A stretch of DNA of 64,000 bases from SAR86 cluster bacterium. Its GTDB lineage: Bacteria > Pseudomonadota > Gammaproteobacteria > Magnimaribacterales > D2472. The DNA lies in contig CP097973.1 in assembly GCA_023703655.1 (NCBI GenBank), positions 726,170-790,169 of the forward strand, in the 5' to 3' direction. The first letter of the stretch is position 1. Each line of letters opens with the position of its first letter. Made by a program: the position numbers and the translations under genes. Of this stretch, positions 25,376 to 35,767 are shown piece by piece. The notes under the pieces were generated by a model. The model had not been told where the DNA came from, ran no database searches, and saw only the letters and a program-made list of their open reading frames with translations.

Positions 25376-26188
25376 TAGCAGACCTTTGAATAAGTTTTGC
25401 TACATGCTTTGAAGATTTTAGACCATCTTCATGAAAGCCATTTCCATGATAAGCACCAACAAAGAAAATATTATTATTTCCTTGAATTAATTTTATCTCT
25501 TTAACTGCATCATAAAGGGCTTGATTATACAAAGGATGTTGGTATTTCATTTCTTTAAGCACCTTGTCAGCATTGGGTTGTATGTCACCCAGAGAAACAA
25601 AGATATTTTGATCCGTGCCTAATTTTTGCAAATTATTCATCCAATATGTAAGTCCAAAAGATTGCTCATTTTGATATGTATTCCAAGATGCCCACATGCT
25701 TTTATCGTCAGGCATATAACTCGAATCTGTATGTAAAAAAACTTTATTTTGCACATAACTTATACTTTTAAAAAGTGCTGAGTATTTCCACTTAAAATTT
25801 ATACAATCATTAATTTGATTTGCATGGCAGGCAAAAATTAAATAATCATATTCATGCTCATTATCATTGTTTCTTAATAAAAATTTATTCTCTTTCTTAT
25901 TGATTAATACGTTAGAGTTGAGGTGTACTTTATTAACTGACCATTTACTTAATAATGCCTTTATATATTGATTGCTCCCATCATTTACTGAAAACCATTG
26001 AGGCCTATTTATCAGATCAAATAAACCATGATTTTCAAAAAACTTTAAGTAAGAAATTAATGGAAAATCTTTAATTTTATTTGTATCTGTTGACCAAATA
26101 GCTGCACCCATTGGAAGAATATAAGTCCTCTCAAACTCTTTTGGGAATTTTATTTGATTTAACCACTCTCCCAAAGTTAATTCGCTAT
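25303..26188 (+). repeat. 886-bp tandem duplication, copy 1
   Basis: First unit of a perfect direct tandem repeat, identical by eye to 26189-27074. It holds the DUF1365 5' end and the oxidoreductase 3' portion. Flanking bases show no microhomology at the junction, since identity stops exactly at the unit ends. It is either a very recent duplication or an assembly artefact. Confidence 0.93.
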
Positions 26189-26261
26189 GATATTTAAATG
26201 CATGTTTATTTCCAAAATGTCTTTTGTGGTATACATTCCCTTTAAAAATTTCAATAGTCAC
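25365..26261 (-). pseudogene. Chimeric ORF from duplication: DUF1365 start fused to FAD oxidase C-part
   Basis: A 298-codon open frame made by the tandem duplication. Codons 1-24 are the DUF1365 N-terminus (MTIEIFKGNVYHK and on), then HSELTLGEWLNQ continues the FAD amine-oxidase-like protein to its normal C-terminus (QRSASDY). The FAD-binding Rossmann motif is absent, so the product would not be a functional oxidoreductase. It retains the start signals of DUF1365 and would be translated if the duplication is real. It should not be treated as a separate gene family member. Confidence 0.85.
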
Positions 26262-27074
26262 TAGCAGACCTTTGAATAAGTTTTGCTACATGCTTTGAAG
26301 ATTTTAGACCATCTTCATGAAAGCCATTTCCATGATAAGCACCAACAAAGAAAATATTATTATTTCCTTGAATTAATTTTATCTCTTTAACTGCATCATA
26401 AAGGGCTTGATTATACAAAGGATGTTGGTATTTCATTTCTTTAAGCACCTTGTCAGCATTGGGTTGTATGTCACCCAGAGAAACAAAGATATTTTGATCC
26501 GTGCCTAATTTTTGCAAATTATTCATCCAATATGTAAGTCCAAAAGATTGCTCATTTTGATATGTATTCCAAGATGCCCACATGCTTTTATCGTCAGGCA
26601 TATAACTCGAATCTGTATGTAAAAAAACTTTATTTTGCACATAACTTATACTTTTAAAAAGTGCTGAGTATTTCCACTTAAAATTTATACAATCATTAAT
26701 TTGATTTGCATGGCAGGCAAAAATTAAATAATCATATTCATGCTCATTATCATTGTTTCTTAATAAAAATTTATTCTCTTTCTTATTGATTAATACGTTA
26801 GAGTTGAGGTGTACTTTATTAACTGACCATTTACTTAATAATGCCTTTATATATTGATTGCTCCCATCATTTACTGAAAACCATTGAGGCCTATTTATCA
26901 GATCAAATAAACCATGATTTTCAAAAAACTTTAAGTAAGAAATTAATGGAAAATCTTTAATTTTATTTGTATCTGTTGACCAAATAGCTGCACCCATTGG
27001 AAGAATATAAGTCCTCTCAAACTCTTTTGGGAATTTTATTTGATTTAACCACTCTCCCAAAGTTAATTCGCTAT
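26189..27074 (+). repeat. 886-bp tandem duplication, copy 2
   Basis: Second unit, directly abutting the first. The join is at 26188/26189 (CGCTAT then GATATT). This copy holds the intact 3' portion of the FAD oxidoreductase gene and a second copy of the DUF1365 5' end. Confidence 0.93.
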
Positions 27075-27474
27075 TGCGTTCTATCTCCTTTATAGCAACT
27101 CTTTTAAAGTTAATAATATTTTTTAACAATCTGAACTGCCTAATTGATAGATATTTATTAATATTAAAGAAGTCTTTTGAAGACCATGAATATGACTCAG
27201 AAGAATATGAAAAGGACATATCTGATTTATTGATTTTGATATTCAGTTCTCTAAAAAGATTTATAAGATGTTTATAATTCTTGTTGTTAAAAACAATAAA
27301 TCCAGAATCAACATTCACATTAGATCCATGAAGTTCAATAGTGTGAGTATCAGTATGACCACCAAGCCTTGATTCTTTTTCAAAAATATCAACTACATAT
27401 CCTTTTTGGCTTAATAAGTGAGCTATAGATAACCCTGAAATTCCTGCACCAATAACACCAATTCTTTTAGTCAT
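26251..27474 (-). CDS. FAD-dependent amine oxidase-like protein
   Basis: A 407-residue flavoprotein of the amine-oxidase/phytoene-desaturase fold. The dinucleotide motif GVIGAGISGLSIAHLL (5-20) and the FEKESRLGGHTDTH signature (35-48) are clear, and GAYHGNGFHEDGLKS near the C-terminus is the usual FAD contact. It belongs to the group that clusters with DUF1365 and cyclopropane synthase. Related genes in Rhodobacter make furan fatty acids or act in singlet-oxygen response, and that is the best guess for the role. The 3' two-thirds of the gene is repeated downstream as part of the 886-bp duplication. Confidence 0.88.
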   Translation of the reverse strand: MTKRIGVIGAGISGLSIAHLLSQKGYVVDIFEKESRLGGHTDTHTIELHGSNVNVDSGFIVFNNKNYKHLINLFRELNIKINKSDMSFSYSSESYSWSSKDFFNINKYLSIRQFRLLKNIINFKRVAIKEIERNSELTLGEWLNQIKFPKEFERTYILPMGAAIWSTDTNKIKDFPLISYLKFFENHGLFDLINRPQWFSVNDGSNQYIKALLSKWSVNKVHLNSNVLINKKENKFLLRNNDNEHEYDYLIFACHANQINDCINFKWKYSALFKSISYVQNKVFLHTDSSYMPDDKSMWASWNTYQNEQSFGLTYWMNNLQKLGTDQNIFVSLGDIQPNADKVLKEMKYQHPLYNQALYDAVKEIKLIQGNNNIFFVGAYHGNGFHEDGLKSSKHVAKLIQRSASDY

Positions 27475-28219
27475 ATTTTTTTATACCAGATGATTTTCTT
27501 TGGTCATAAATTTTATGCTTGTAAGCATCATTAAAGGATGTTGAAGAAAAAGGTTTGGTTCTTTGTTCTTGAGCTGATAAATTTGATTTATTCCTTGTAA
27601 ACACCATTATCATTAATCCTGCTACAAATCCTGCTATGTGTGCCAAATATGCAACACCATCATTTGAACCTAGTGAAAAAAATTGTCCAATAATCCAAAA
27701 GCCTAAAACTATACCGGCTGGTACATTGATGATCTGCACAAAAATAAATATCCATGCAAAAACTCTTACATTAGCTCTTGGGTATATTAGGAAGTAGGCA
27801 CCAAGTACTCCAGCTATAGATCCACTAGCACCAATCATAGGTACCGTGCTTGATGGATCAATAATACCTTGGAAAATTGATGCAATAAAACCACATATAA
27901 GATAAAAGATAGTAAATTTTATTGGGCCTAAGATACATTCAATGTTATCTCCAAAGATATATAAAAATAACATGTTTGAGAACAAGTGCATGAATCCACC
28001 ATGTAGAAATAAAGAACTTATAAGCTCAAAATACCCAATGTATGTACTTTCAAAAAATTCTTTGGGAATAAAACCATAATCTAAGAATAATCTATACTCC
28101 TGATCTGGATTCAGTGTAAGTTGATAGATAAATACTAAGATATTTATCAGTATCAGGCTATATGTAACTTTAGGGGTGCCTTTTGTAGGATTATCATCAA
28201 ATAATGGTAAAAAAAACAT
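27467..28219 (-). CDS. Rhomboid family intramembrane serine protease
   Basis: A 250-residue inner-membrane protease with six helices. The catalytic dyad is Ser132 in GASGSIAGV and His194 in AHIAGFVAG. HGGFMHLFSNM with Asn82 forms the oxyanion side. A soluble basic tail of about 35 residues follows. It would cleave membrane protein substrates; none can be named. Its ATG overlaps the stop of the 60-residue gene by one base (TAATG) and its end overlaps the FAD oxidoreductase start by 8 bases, so it sits at the head of the lipid module. Confidence 0.93.
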   Translation of the reverse strand: MFFLPLFDDNPTKGTPKVTYSLILINILVFIYQLTLNPDQEYRLFLDYGFIPKEFFESTYIGYFELISSLFLHGGFMHLFSNMLFLYIFGDNIECILGPIKFTIFYLICGFIASIFQGIIDPSSTVPMIGASGSIAGVLGAYFLIYPRANVRVFAWIFIFVQIINVPAGIVLGFWIIGQFFSLGSNDGVAYLAHIAGFVAGLMIMVFTRNKSNLSAQEQRTKPFSSTSFNDAYKHKIYDQRKSSGIKKYD

Positions 28220-28401
28220 TAGCTATCCAAATGCTTGCTATCAAGCAGATTGTTAATTTCAACAATAACTTTTTCCCAAAAAATCCACTCTGATTGATTG
28301 AGGTTTGCTGCAAATTCTGCTGCGCGGAGCATTGCAATAGCAGAAGCATCATCTCCATATTGGGATATCAGATTTTTAGCCGCTTTTCGAATCTCTTCCA
28401 A
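28219..28401 (-). CDS. Small conserved protein, 60 residues
   Basis: Function unknown. An all-helical small protein starting MEEIRKAAKNLISQYGDDASAIA, shown here to 20 residues as MEEIRKAAKNLISQYGDDAS, and ending in an acidic helix with Trp residues. Comparable small proteins (helix, GDDA-type turn, WxxI/V) are common beside other genes in Alphaproteobacteria and marine gammas. It is co-translated with the rhomboid gene through a TAATG overlap, which supports it as a genuine gene. It lies divergent from the ELM1-type gene with 130 bases between. Confidence 0.7.
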   Translation of the reverse strand: MEEIRKAAKNLISQYGDDASAIAMLRAAEFAANLNQSEWIFWEKVIVEINNLLDSKHLDS

Positions 28402-28531
28402 TGTTTAAGTAAATTATAATGATAGGATTTAAGAATACTTTATCGTAAGAAAAACAACTTGGAAAGGCAATATTAATGAGTTCATTCTCTTGGCACGATA
28501 CAATATTGTTAGTAAATAAACTAATCAGTAA

Positions 28532-29449
28532 GTGAATATTTTTTTGATAAATGATGGCGTTCAAGGACATTTAAATCAGAGCACAGCCTTGTGTGAACAA
28601 TTATGTAAAGAATTAAGTCAAAAGTATGAATTAATTTCAATTCATGACGATCTCCCATCTCTTAACAGTGAAGATAAAAATTATTTTATTGGTGCAGGCA
28701 ATAAAGTACATAAAAAACTTCTTGAAATTAAGAAGAGGTATAGTGATGCTTTTGTAATTGCAATTCTAAGACCCTCCTTTTTCATGTCAAAATTTGATCT
28801 TATTCTTGCTCCAAATCATGATTTTATATTTAAAAAAGTTCCAAAAAACTGCATTACTTATGAGGGCGCATTGTGCAAAACATCCTTGAAGGAGACTGAT
28901 AATGACATTCATCTTATTGCTTTGGGAGGTGCAAATAAGAATGTTTTGTTTAGTAAAGAAATCTTATTAAAGAATATTGAATATTTATCACTAATATTTC
29001 AAAAGAAGCATTTATATATCGCAAACTCCAGAAGAACATCTATGGAAATTTGGAATGCCATTAAATCGCAATATGAAAATGTCCAGAACATTAATCTACT
29101 TGATATTAATTCTACAAATACGAATGAATTCAATAAGATTATGAGAAATGCCTCAAAAAGATTTATAACACCTGATAGCTTCAACCTAATCTTTGAGAGC
29201 TTATCGACAAGTGGAAAGACATATATTCTGCAAACTGCGATTAACAAAAAAATGAGGTCATTTTTTTTACTTAACAAGCATAAGGTTGTGGTAGATAAGT
29301 TAATCGAAGAAAAAAAAGCAGGCTTTGTTTATGCAGATATTTCTTTGGGTATAAAAAATATGCTTCATAAACTTATTGAACCAGTTATGGGTCATGAGCC
29401 ATTTGCCGAAGTTGAAAAAGTTGCTTATCAAATAAAAAGATTCTTTTAA
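28532..29449 (+). CDS. ELM1/GtrOC1 family putative glycosyltransferase
   Basis: A 305-residue protein of the bacterial ELM1/GtrOC1 family. It begins MNIFLINDGVQGHLNQS and contains RPSFFMSKFDLILAPNHD, TYEGALCK and ITPDSFNLIFESLSTSGKTY (in parts), matching the nucleotide-sugar side of GT-B-like enzymes. Family members take part in LPS or polysaccharide synthesis. The start is GTG at 28532 and no Shine-Dalgarno motif is obvious. Its last base overlaps the start of the next glycosyltransferase gene (TAATG). Confidence 0.82.
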   Translation: MNIFLINDGVQGHLNQSTALCEQLCKELSQKYELISIHDDLPSLNSEDKNYFIGAGNKVHKKLLEIKKRYSDAFVIAILRPSFFMSKFDLILAPNHDFIFKKVPKNCITYEGALCKTSLKETDNDIHLIALGGANKNVLFSKEILLKNIEYLSLIFQKKHLYIANSRRTSMEIWNAIKSQYENVQNINLLDINSTNTNEFNKIMRNASKRFITPDSFNLIFESLSTSGKTYILQTAINKKMRSFFLLNKHKVVVDKLIEEKKAGFVYADISLGIKNMLHKLIEPVMGHEPFAEVEKVAYQIKRFF

Positions 29450-30435
29450 TGAAGCATAAAATTGGTCATCTCATATCAAGTTCAAAGTATGCAGGTATTG
29501 AGCAACATATAAATGAATTGGTAAGTGAATTTCAGAATACTGACATCAAAGCAACAATTATCGCTGATAAAAAAATTAAAAATCATTTCAATAATTTAAA
29601 TTTCATTAATTTTGCAAATAAGTATCGATTTAATCCATTCAATATAATTAGGCTTTATAAGATATTAAAACAAAATGAAATTCAGTTGTTGCATTGTCAT
29701 GGTAATAAATCAATATTTTTGGGGTCAATACTAAAGAATTTTTTAAATATAAAACTTGTAGCCACAGTGCACGCATTTAAATCAAAACAACAATCAGTTA
29801 AGAATTATGATGTGGTCATTAAAGTTAATAAAAATATTAATTTATTACATCCCAAGACTGCATTAGTAAGAAATTGGGTAAAGCCGAATCTGAGCTCAAA
29901 GATTAGTTCTCGCGATGGACCGTTTATTGCAATTGGAAGGCTTGAAGAAGTGAAACGTTTTAATTTGTTAATTGATGCATGGGAAGAAATAAATATGCCT
30001 TTAGTAATTATTGGTGAAGGCAGTAAAAGGAAATATTTAGAGTCACTTATAGCTAAAAGAAATCTATCTAGTCGCATAACCCTTACGGGACAGTTGTCAG
30101 AAAATCAGTTGTCCAAGGTTTTTGAATCTGCAAAAGGATTGATCATTACAAGCAAACATGAAGGTGGTCCAAGAGTAGCTTTAGAGAGCTTAAGCTACCA
30201 AATACCAGTTTTTGGTTCCAGTGTAGGATATCTTGCTGAGCTGCTATCAGAGGAGTTATTAGCAAATCCAGAAGATGAAAAACAAATCATTAAAACAATT
30301 AGATCATGTGCACATAATGCAAACAAAATAGATGTAAGAGAAGCAACTAAAAATGTTTTAAATAAATTTTCTTTAAATAAAGCAGTACAAATTCATTTGA
30401 AGATTTACGACGAATTACTAAGTAATGATTTGTAA
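29449..30435 (+). CDS. Glycosyltransferase family 4-like
   Basis: A 328-residue GT-B glycosyltransferase. The N-terminal ISSSKYAGIEQHINEL loop and the C-terminal GEGSKRKYLESLIAKR, ITLTGQLSENQL and KHEGGPRVALESLSYQIPV (EGGxxxxxE nucleotide-sugar motif) identify GT4. It probably adds a sugar to lipid A core or an exopolysaccharide acceptor. Co-translated with the ELM1-type gene. It converges with and overlaps the next glycosyltransferase gene by 31 bases. Confidence 0.88.
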   Translation: MKHKIGHLISSSKYAGIEQHINELVSEFQNTDIKATIIADKKIKNHFNNLNFINFANKYRFNPFNIIRLYKILKQNEIQLLHCHGNKSIFLGSILKNFLNIKLVATVHAFKSKQQSVKNYDVVIKVNKNINLLHPKTALVRNWVKPNLSSKISSRDGPFIAIGRLEEVKRFNLLIDAWEEINMPLVIIGEGSKRKYLESLIAKRNLSSRITLTGQLSENQLSKVFESAKGLIITSKHEGGPRVALESLSYQIPVFGSSVGYLAELLSEELLANPEDEKQIIKTIRSCAHNANKIDVREATKNVLNKFSLNKAVQIHLKIYDELLSNDL

Positions 30436-31496
30436 AATTCTATTGTTGCAGAAGTTTGAAAATCTTTGGTAAATTCTTTTGGTAAATTAATAATATCAGG
30501 AGAATCAAGCAATCTTTTAGTGGTACCGATCAATTCATTCATATCACCAAACTTTACAGCACCAGAGGAATTTAATTTTTTAAGTGATTCGCTAACTCCT
30601 CCCCTATCCCATCCTATAACTGATGTTCCACATGCTGCAGCCTCAATAATTGTCCTGCCAAATGGTTCAGGTTTATTTGATAGATTAAATACCAATGCAG
30701 ATAATTTATATAAATTTTCAATATCTGGTCTGGCATCTAGGAATTTAATATTTTGATCATTCAGCCCAAGTCTTTTGGCAGAGTTTTTAAGTGTCTGTAA
30801 ATAGCGATTTTTATTTGCTGCTACCTTGCCTATAACTAGTCCAAAAATATCATTATTATTTAAGTGTTTAATTAACTCTAAAAAGAATTCTATGCCTTTC
30901 CAATGAGTTATTCTTGCAGGCATCAATAAAATCTTCTTATTAATCATTTCGGGATTATCAATATTCCATTGCTTTAACCATGATTCACTTATATGAGCTG
31001 AATTAAACTTTGATGTATTGCAACCTCTGTAAATTCTTATAATTTCTTTATCTCTAACGTCATAATTACTCGTTATGTAGTCCGTAACAGTATTTGATAT
31101 TGAAATGATTGCATCTGAATAAGCCATAGATTTGCTATACCAAGGTTTACTATAAAGACCATGAAAAGTAGATACTGTGATAGGTTTATTTAGCTGTTTT
31201 CTGAGTGAAATATGGTGAATCCATGCAGGAAATCTTGATCTGACATGCACAATATCAAATTGATTCTCATTATAGATTTTTCTTAAATTTTTATATTGAA
31301 TTAAAGAATTAATTGATTTTTGTCCAATGGGTAATTTAAAGTGCGTAACGCTTGGTCTGAGTTCTGCCACAAGTTTTCCACCAGCAGAAACAACAGATGA
31401 TTGATGAGATTGATCAATTAATTCATTTGCTAGATCTACAGTGCCACGTTCGACTCCACCAAAATCTAACTCAGGTAAAAGTTGAGCAATATGCAT
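30405..31496 (-). CDS. Glycosyltransferase family 4
   Basis: A 363-residue GT4 enzyme of the WaaG-like type. The start HIAQLLPELDFGGVERG is the acceptor-side GGxE loop, LLMPARITHWKGIEFFLEL is the donor-side strand and helix, and PEPFGRTIIEAAACGTSVIG is the EX7E nucleotide-sugar motif. A role in LPS core or surface glycan synthesis is inferred. Its ATG follows the MacB-like gene stop at once (31496/31497), so it is the last gene of the TtpC-MacAB run. Confidence 0.9.
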   Translation of the reverse strand: MHIAQLLPELDFGGVERGTVDLANELIDQSHQSSVVSAGGKLVAELRPSVTHFKLPIGQKSINSLIQYKNLRKIYNENQFDIVHVRSRFPAWIHHISLRKQLNKPITVSTFHGLYSKPWYSKSMAYSDAIISISNTVTDYITSNYDVRDKEIIRIYRGCNTSKFNSAHISESWLKQWNIDNPEMINKKILLMPARITHWKGIEFFLELIKHLNNNDIFGLVIGKVAANKNRYLQTLKNSAKRLGLNDQNIKFLDARPDIENLYKLSALVFNLSNKPEPFGRTIIEAAACGTSVIGWDRGGVSESLKKLNSSGAVKFGDMNELIGTTKRLLDSPDIINLPKEFTKDFQTSATIEFYKSLLSNSS

Positions 31497-32705
31497 TTAT
31501 TCGTATCTTAGAGCAACAGCTGGATCAAGCTTAGCAGCTCTTCTAGCAGGCCAAATACCAAAAAATAAACCAACAATCGCTGAAAAGAATACTGAGCCAA
31601 TAATTGCCGTAAAAGGAAATACAATAGGCCAATCTTGAAGAAAAGCTATTAAAAAATACAGACTGGTTCCTAAAACTACACCAATTAATCCACCAATTAA
31701 GCAGAGCGTAATCGCTTCTATCATAAATTGAGTTAATATTACTTTGCTAGTTGCACCTAATGCTTTTCTGAGACCAATTTCTCTAGTACGCTCAGTTACT
31801 GAAACTAGCATAATGTTCATTACTCCAATGCCACCAACTAGCAGACTAATGCCAGCAATCCCAACAATCAGTGCAAAGAATATTGAAGTAGCCTCTCTTC
31901 TTAAATCAACAGCTTGACTCCAATCATTGATTCTAAAATTATTTTCCTCCCCAGGTCCAATGTCATGCTCTCTTCTCAAAACTCTTTCAATAGCAATCAT
32001 CACTTCCTCAACCCTGTAATCTGTAGAGAAATCCACATTAATTGAATTGATAGTGTCTCTGCCAAAAATCCTATCAGATGCAGTATAGAGTGGAGTATAA
32101 ATTTGTTCATCGGGGTTTCTCCATCCATTAGAGCCTTGTGACTTTATGAACCCAATTACTTCAAAGCTAACTCCTGCAATTGAAATTTCATTATTTAAAA
32201 GACGTTTTTTAGAAGTCTTGAGTTCTTTTGGAACAGAGGATCCTAATACAACTACTCTTTTTCTAGATAAATCTTGTCGTTCAGAAAATAAGGTACCTTC
32301 ATCAAGTTCGTATCCTCTAATATCAAAGAAATTAGCCGTTGAACCTATAATCTCAAGACTTACACTTTCATTATTCAGTTTTACCTGTCTTGATCCTCTT
32401 ATTTCAGGAGCTATTTTCCAATCAATTTCTCTATCATCTTCTAATGCATCTGCATCTTTTATATCAAGAGTTCTTTTTCTGTCACTAGATGATCCAGACC
32501 TCGACCAACCTGGATAAACATAGATTGTCCTTGCTCCTAGTTTAGTAATAGAATCATCGATAGCTTTTTGAGCACTTGATCCCATTGATACCATAGTAAT
32601 TACAGCTGCAGTACCAATAATTATTGCTAACGTGGTTAGTATTGATCTAAGGGCATTTGAGCGAATTGCATCAACTGCCGTATTAATTGATTCACGTATT
32701 AGCAT
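31497..32705 (-). CDS. MacB-like ABC transporter permease
   Basis: A 402-residue permease with one N-terminal helix, a large MacB periplasmic core domain (about 45-270) and three C-terminal helices of the FtsX domain, ending LDPAVALRYE. It works with the separate ATPase and the adaptor encoded upstream as a mechanotransmission-type ABC exporter of a peptide, lipoprotein or macrolide-like compound. No outer-membrane TolC gene is nearby. It is separated from the adaptor gene by a 1-base overlap. Confidence 0.92.
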   Translation of the reverse strand: MLIRESINTAVDAIRSNALRSILTTLAIIIGTAAVITMVSMGSSAQKAIDDSITKLGARTIYVYPGWSRSGSSSDRKRTLDIKDADALEDDREIDWKIAPEIRGSRQVKLNNESVSLEIIGSTANFFDIRGYELDEGTLFSERQDLSRKRVVVLGSSVPKELKTSKKRLLNNEISIAGVSFEVIGFIKSQGSNGWRNPDEQIYTPLYTASDRIFGRDTINSINVDFSTDYRVEEVMIAIERVLRREHDIGPGEENNFRINDWSQAVDLRREATSIFFALIVGIAGISLLVGGIGVMNIMLVSVTERTREIGLRKALGATSKVILTQFMIEAITLCLIGGLIGVVLGTSLYFLIAFLQDWPIVFPFTAIIGSVFFSAIVGLFFGIWPARRAAKLDPAVALRYE

Positions 32706-33883
32706 TAACCAAACCTACCTTTTAAACGTTCTGTAAATCTTTTTTGATATTTAATAAGGCCATCACTCGGAAGGACATAAACAATGTCATCTTTGTTAAG
32801 ACCACTGATTACCTCAACGTAATTAAGATCAGTTTTACCAATCTTTACCCAAACTAGCTTAGGGCCTTGTGTTGTCTCTTTAAGAACTATGAAAGAATCA
32901 AAGCCTTCACCGATTATTTTCTTTTTAAGAAAAGAAGCTATTTCTTCATCATTAATCCCCATCAAGCTTGCAACCATTTGTATGTCTTTTCTTGTTCTAA
33001 GTGAGGCGGCTGGTAAAGCAAGCGCAACTTTTTCATTTAAAATTTCAATCTCAACATCAGTATTCATCCCAAGCAATAAAAGATTTTCAGTATTATCTAT
33101 CTCTATTAAAACTGGAAAGGTTGTGACGTTTTGATCTTCTTGTGACTGAGGTTCAATTTTAGAAACAATGCCAGTAAATTTTTTATCTCGATAAGCAGAT
33201 ACTTTCAGTGTAACTTCTTGACCTACAGAAATTTTTCCGATATCAATTTCATCAACCAAGGCTCTAACTCTGACTTTATTCAGATCTGCCATTTCCATTA
33301 ATAGTGTGCCGCCACCAATTGCAGATGTTGGAGATGAAATTACTTGACCAACTTCAGCTGCTCTTGAAATTATTGTTCCATCAATGGGAGATTTAACTAA
33401 CGTGTCATCCAGTGCTATTTTTGCATTTTCTAAGAAAACCGTTGATCTTACATACAGTGCTTTTGCAGATGAATATGCTTCTTGTGCATCTTCAAAGGTT
33501 TTATCAGAAATACTGCCCTCTTTATGCAGTGCATTTGAGCGTACAAACTGACTTTCAGCATTTTCAAGTCGAACAGTAGCTACATCTAAGTCTGCAGCAG
33601 CCTGCTCTAAATTATTTTTTGGTGTTCTTTGATCAATTCTTGCAAGGACTGAGCCTTTACTTACATAATCTCCTATTTCTGCACCCAAGAAAAGTATTTC
33701 ACCCGATGCTTTTGATTTGATCTCTACAGAAGATATTGCTTCAACAACACCTGATGCTTCTACAGTTAAGTCAAGATCTTGGCTTGCTATTTCTTTTTTT
33801 GTATAAAAATTGAATTCCTCAGCATCTTGAGAGCCACAGCTTATTAAAATAAATATTGATAAAAAACTAATGTATCTCATCAT
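32705..33883 (-). CDS. MacA-like periplasmic adaptor, lipoprotein
   Basis: A periplasmic adaptor (HlyD/MacA type). A longer frame exists to 33946, but the start at 33883 ([16 protein letters not shown]) gives a classical lipoprotein signal with lipobox ILISC, so about 391-392 residues are expected. Domains are a barrel-sandwich pair ([24 protein letters not shown], in parts), an alpha-hairpin of about 100 residues, a beta-barrel, and a membrane-proximal end. The adaptor links the MacB-like permease with an outer-membrane channel. Its start lies inside the 3' end of the ATPase gene. Confidence 0.9.
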   Translation of the reverse strand: MMRYISFLSIFILISCGSQDAEEFNFYTKKEIASQDLDLTVEASGVVEAISSVEIKSKASGEILFLGAEIGDYVSKGSVLARIDQRTPKNNLEQAAADLDVATVRLENAESQFVRSNALHKEGSISDKTFEDAQEAYSSAKALYVRSTVFLENAKIALDDTLVKSPIDGTIISRAAEVGQVISSPTSAIGGGTLLMEMADLNKVRVRALVDEIDIGKISVGQEVTLKVSAYRDKKFTGIVSKIEPQSQEDQNVTTFPVLIEIDNTENLLLLGMNTDVEIEILNEKVALALPAASLRTRKDIQMVASLMGINDEEIASFLKKKIIGEGFDSFIVLKETTQGPKLVWVKIGKTDLNYVEVISGLNKDDIVYVLPSDGLIKYQKRFTERLKGRFG

Positions 33884-34541
33884 TTGAAATATTTCCGTCT
33901 TTGATGTGAATAATTCTTTTAGCTGCACTAGCCACTTCATTTTCATGGGTAATTAATATAATTGTTTGACCATTTTCATTTAACCTTTTAAAAATATCCA
34001 AAACTTTCATACCTGTCTGACTATCTAAATTACCAGTAGGCTCATCAGCAAATAAGATTGATGGATTATTAACAAGTGCACGTGCAATCGCTACTCTTTG
34101 TTGTTGTCCTCCAGATAACTCTGAAGGCTTATGATCTTTTCTATCTAATAACTCTACTTTTTCAAGAGCATCAAGTGCAATAGTTTTTCTTTCACTGAGA
34201 CTTATACCGGCATACTGAAGAGGTAGCATTACATTTTCAAGAGCAGAGCTTCTTGGTAGCAAACTAAAATTCTGAAAAACAAAACCTATCTCAGTATTTC
34301 TAATTTTTGAAAGTTCATCATCACTCATTTGGCTCACTTCTTTGTTATTTAAAGAATAAGTGCCTTTTGTTGGGGAATCTAGGCATCCAATGATATTCAT
34401 CAGCGTTGATTTACCAGATCCTGAGGGTCCCATAATTGCAACATATTCACCTTTTGTAATTTCAAAGGTTACTCCTGATAGAGCATCTAAGGATTGATTA
34501 CCCATATAGTAAGTTTTTTTTAGATTATCTACATTGATCAT
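33867..34541 (-). CDS. MacB/LolD-type ABC transporter ATPase
   Basis: A 224-residue ABC ATPase of the MacB/LolD clade. Walker [11 protein letters not shown] (about 37-46), Q-loop [10 protein letters not shown], signature [15 protein letters not shown] and Walker [14 protein letters not shown] are all intact, with the switch HENE motif. In MacB these functions are fused to the permease; here they are a separate gene. Four bases follow the TPR gene, so the exporter genes continue the TtpC operon. Confidence 0.95.
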   Translation of the reverse strand: MINVDNLKKTYYMGNQSLDALSGVTFEITKGEYVAIMGPSGSGKSTLMNIIGCLDSPTKGTYSLNNKEVSQMSDDELSKIRNTEIGFVFQNFSLLPRSSALENVMLPLQYAGISLSERKTIALDALEKVELLDRKDHKPSELSGGQQQRVAIARALVNNPSILFADEPTGNLDSQTGMKVLDIFKRLNENGQTIILITHENEVASAAKRIIHIKDGNISNDEIH

Positions 34542-34545
34542 TTTA

Positions 34546-35763
34546 TTAATTAGAAAATTCTATGATTGTGTTTAAGTACTCCATCCATGAAGTTGCTTGA
34601 TCTCCATAAGTTTCATGTTCTGTCATAGTTTTAAGAAGTGTAAGCGCTTTGGTGTAGTTTCTTAATTCAATATTTGAAATGGCATATATCAAATCAATTT
34701 TTCCGGTTGTATCAATCTCATTTTGTTTTGCTAGATCATAAGCGTTTATAACTTTTTCCCACATAAATGAAAAGAAGGCTACATCTATTAACTGAATTAA
34801 AAGCTCTTCATCATATTCATTATCAATTGCTTTTTCTAAAGCAACAACTGACTTTGATCTATCTTTTGCATAAAGCCATGCATCTGAAAGAAGTTTGAGA
34901 TTAGCATTATCAGTAGCATCTATTTCACCTTTATCTAATTTCTCCTCAAGTAGTTGAGCAGAATTTGCGGGATTTTGATTGTATAGATAAAAATTAGATA
35001 AATTTAAAAAATCATCTGGTTTATCAAGTAAATTTTTTAAATAAGACACTTCTAATGTAGCTAATGCTAAGTCATTTTTTTCAAGGATATTATAAATAGC
35101 AGATAGTTGAATATAGTACCTTTTTACATCTGGTTTGAATTTAACCAACATAAACGCGCTCTCTTGAGCTTCTAGATACAAGCCTTTAGTGTATTCAATC
35201 GCAAACTTTAATTTGTACCAATCTTCTCTAAAACCACTGTACTTTACTGCGCTGGCAATATGTTTATATGCCGTATCGAAATCTTCTTTCTGAGCATAAG
35301 CAAGTGCAAGCATGCCATACACCTCACCAATATTTGGAATTTTTGACACACGTTTGCCTACTTCAGATAAATAATCCTCAAGAAAGGTGATACTCTTTTC
35401 GAGCTGTTTTTTAAATGCATAAAGTTGGCTTATAGTTACAACAAGCCTAGCTTGCTCCTCTAATGGGAATGCTCCTGTTTCATAAGAAACTAATAGCTTT
35501 TCAAAGCCCTCATCATATCTTTCTTGTTGTATTAAATAAAAGCCAAAAGTTCTTGCTATGACAGCTTTATCATAAGAATCTCTCCTCCAATTTTGCTCAT
35601 AAAGACCAAAGAGGATTTCTTCAGCTTCCTTTAAATCTCCTTGTTCAAATCTTGTATCAAATCTTACTAATTCATAATAAACCCATTGATTTAAAGTTGG
35701 AGCATCACCTTTAGAATAGAAGGATAAAAAGATGATTAAAAATGTAGTTAAAACTAATTTCAT
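34546..35763 (-). CDS. TPR protein of TtpC-type TonB system
   Basis: A 405-residue periplasmic tetratricopeptide-repeat protein with a signal peptide (about 1-17). Helical repeats with AxxxxxxxYD and [18 protein letters not shown] pairs occupy most of the length. A TPR protein is the last member of the conserved DUF3450-TtpC-ExbB2-ExbD2-TonB2-TPR cluster of Vibrio and other marine gammas, where it aids TonB2 function. It precedes the MacB/LolD ATPase gene. Confidence 0.85.
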   Translation of the reverse strand: MKLVLTTFLIIFLSFYSKGDAPTLNQWVYYELVRFDTRFEQGDLKEAEEILFGLYEQNWRRDSYDKAVIARTFGFYLIQQERYDEGFEKLLVSYETGAFPLEEQARLVVTISQLYAFKKQLEKSITFLEDYLSEVGKRVSKIPNIGEVYGMLALAYAQKEDFDTAYKHIASAVKYSGFREDWYKLKFAIEYTKGLYLEAQESAFMLVKFKPDVKRYYIQLSAIYNILEKNDLALATLEVSYLKNLLDKPDDFLNLSNFYLYNQNPANSAQLLEEKLDKGEIDATDNANLKLLSDAWLYAKDRSKSVVALEKAIDNEYDEELLIQLIDVAFFSFMWEKVINAYDLAKQNEIDTTGKIDLIYAISNIELRNYTKALTLLKTMTEHETYGDQATSWMEYLNTIIEFSN

Positions 35764-35767
35764 ATTT

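Noticed and set aside
25365..26261. Chimeric frame as a second genuine oxidoreductase paralogue
   Set aside because: It is wholly explained by the 886-bp duplication, has no FAD motif, and its ends are copied from neighbouring genes.
28376..28570. 64-residue minus-strand frame before the 60-residue gene
   Set aside because: It overlaps both neighbours, is low complexity and Ile/Asn-rich, and lies in the promoter region between divergent genes.
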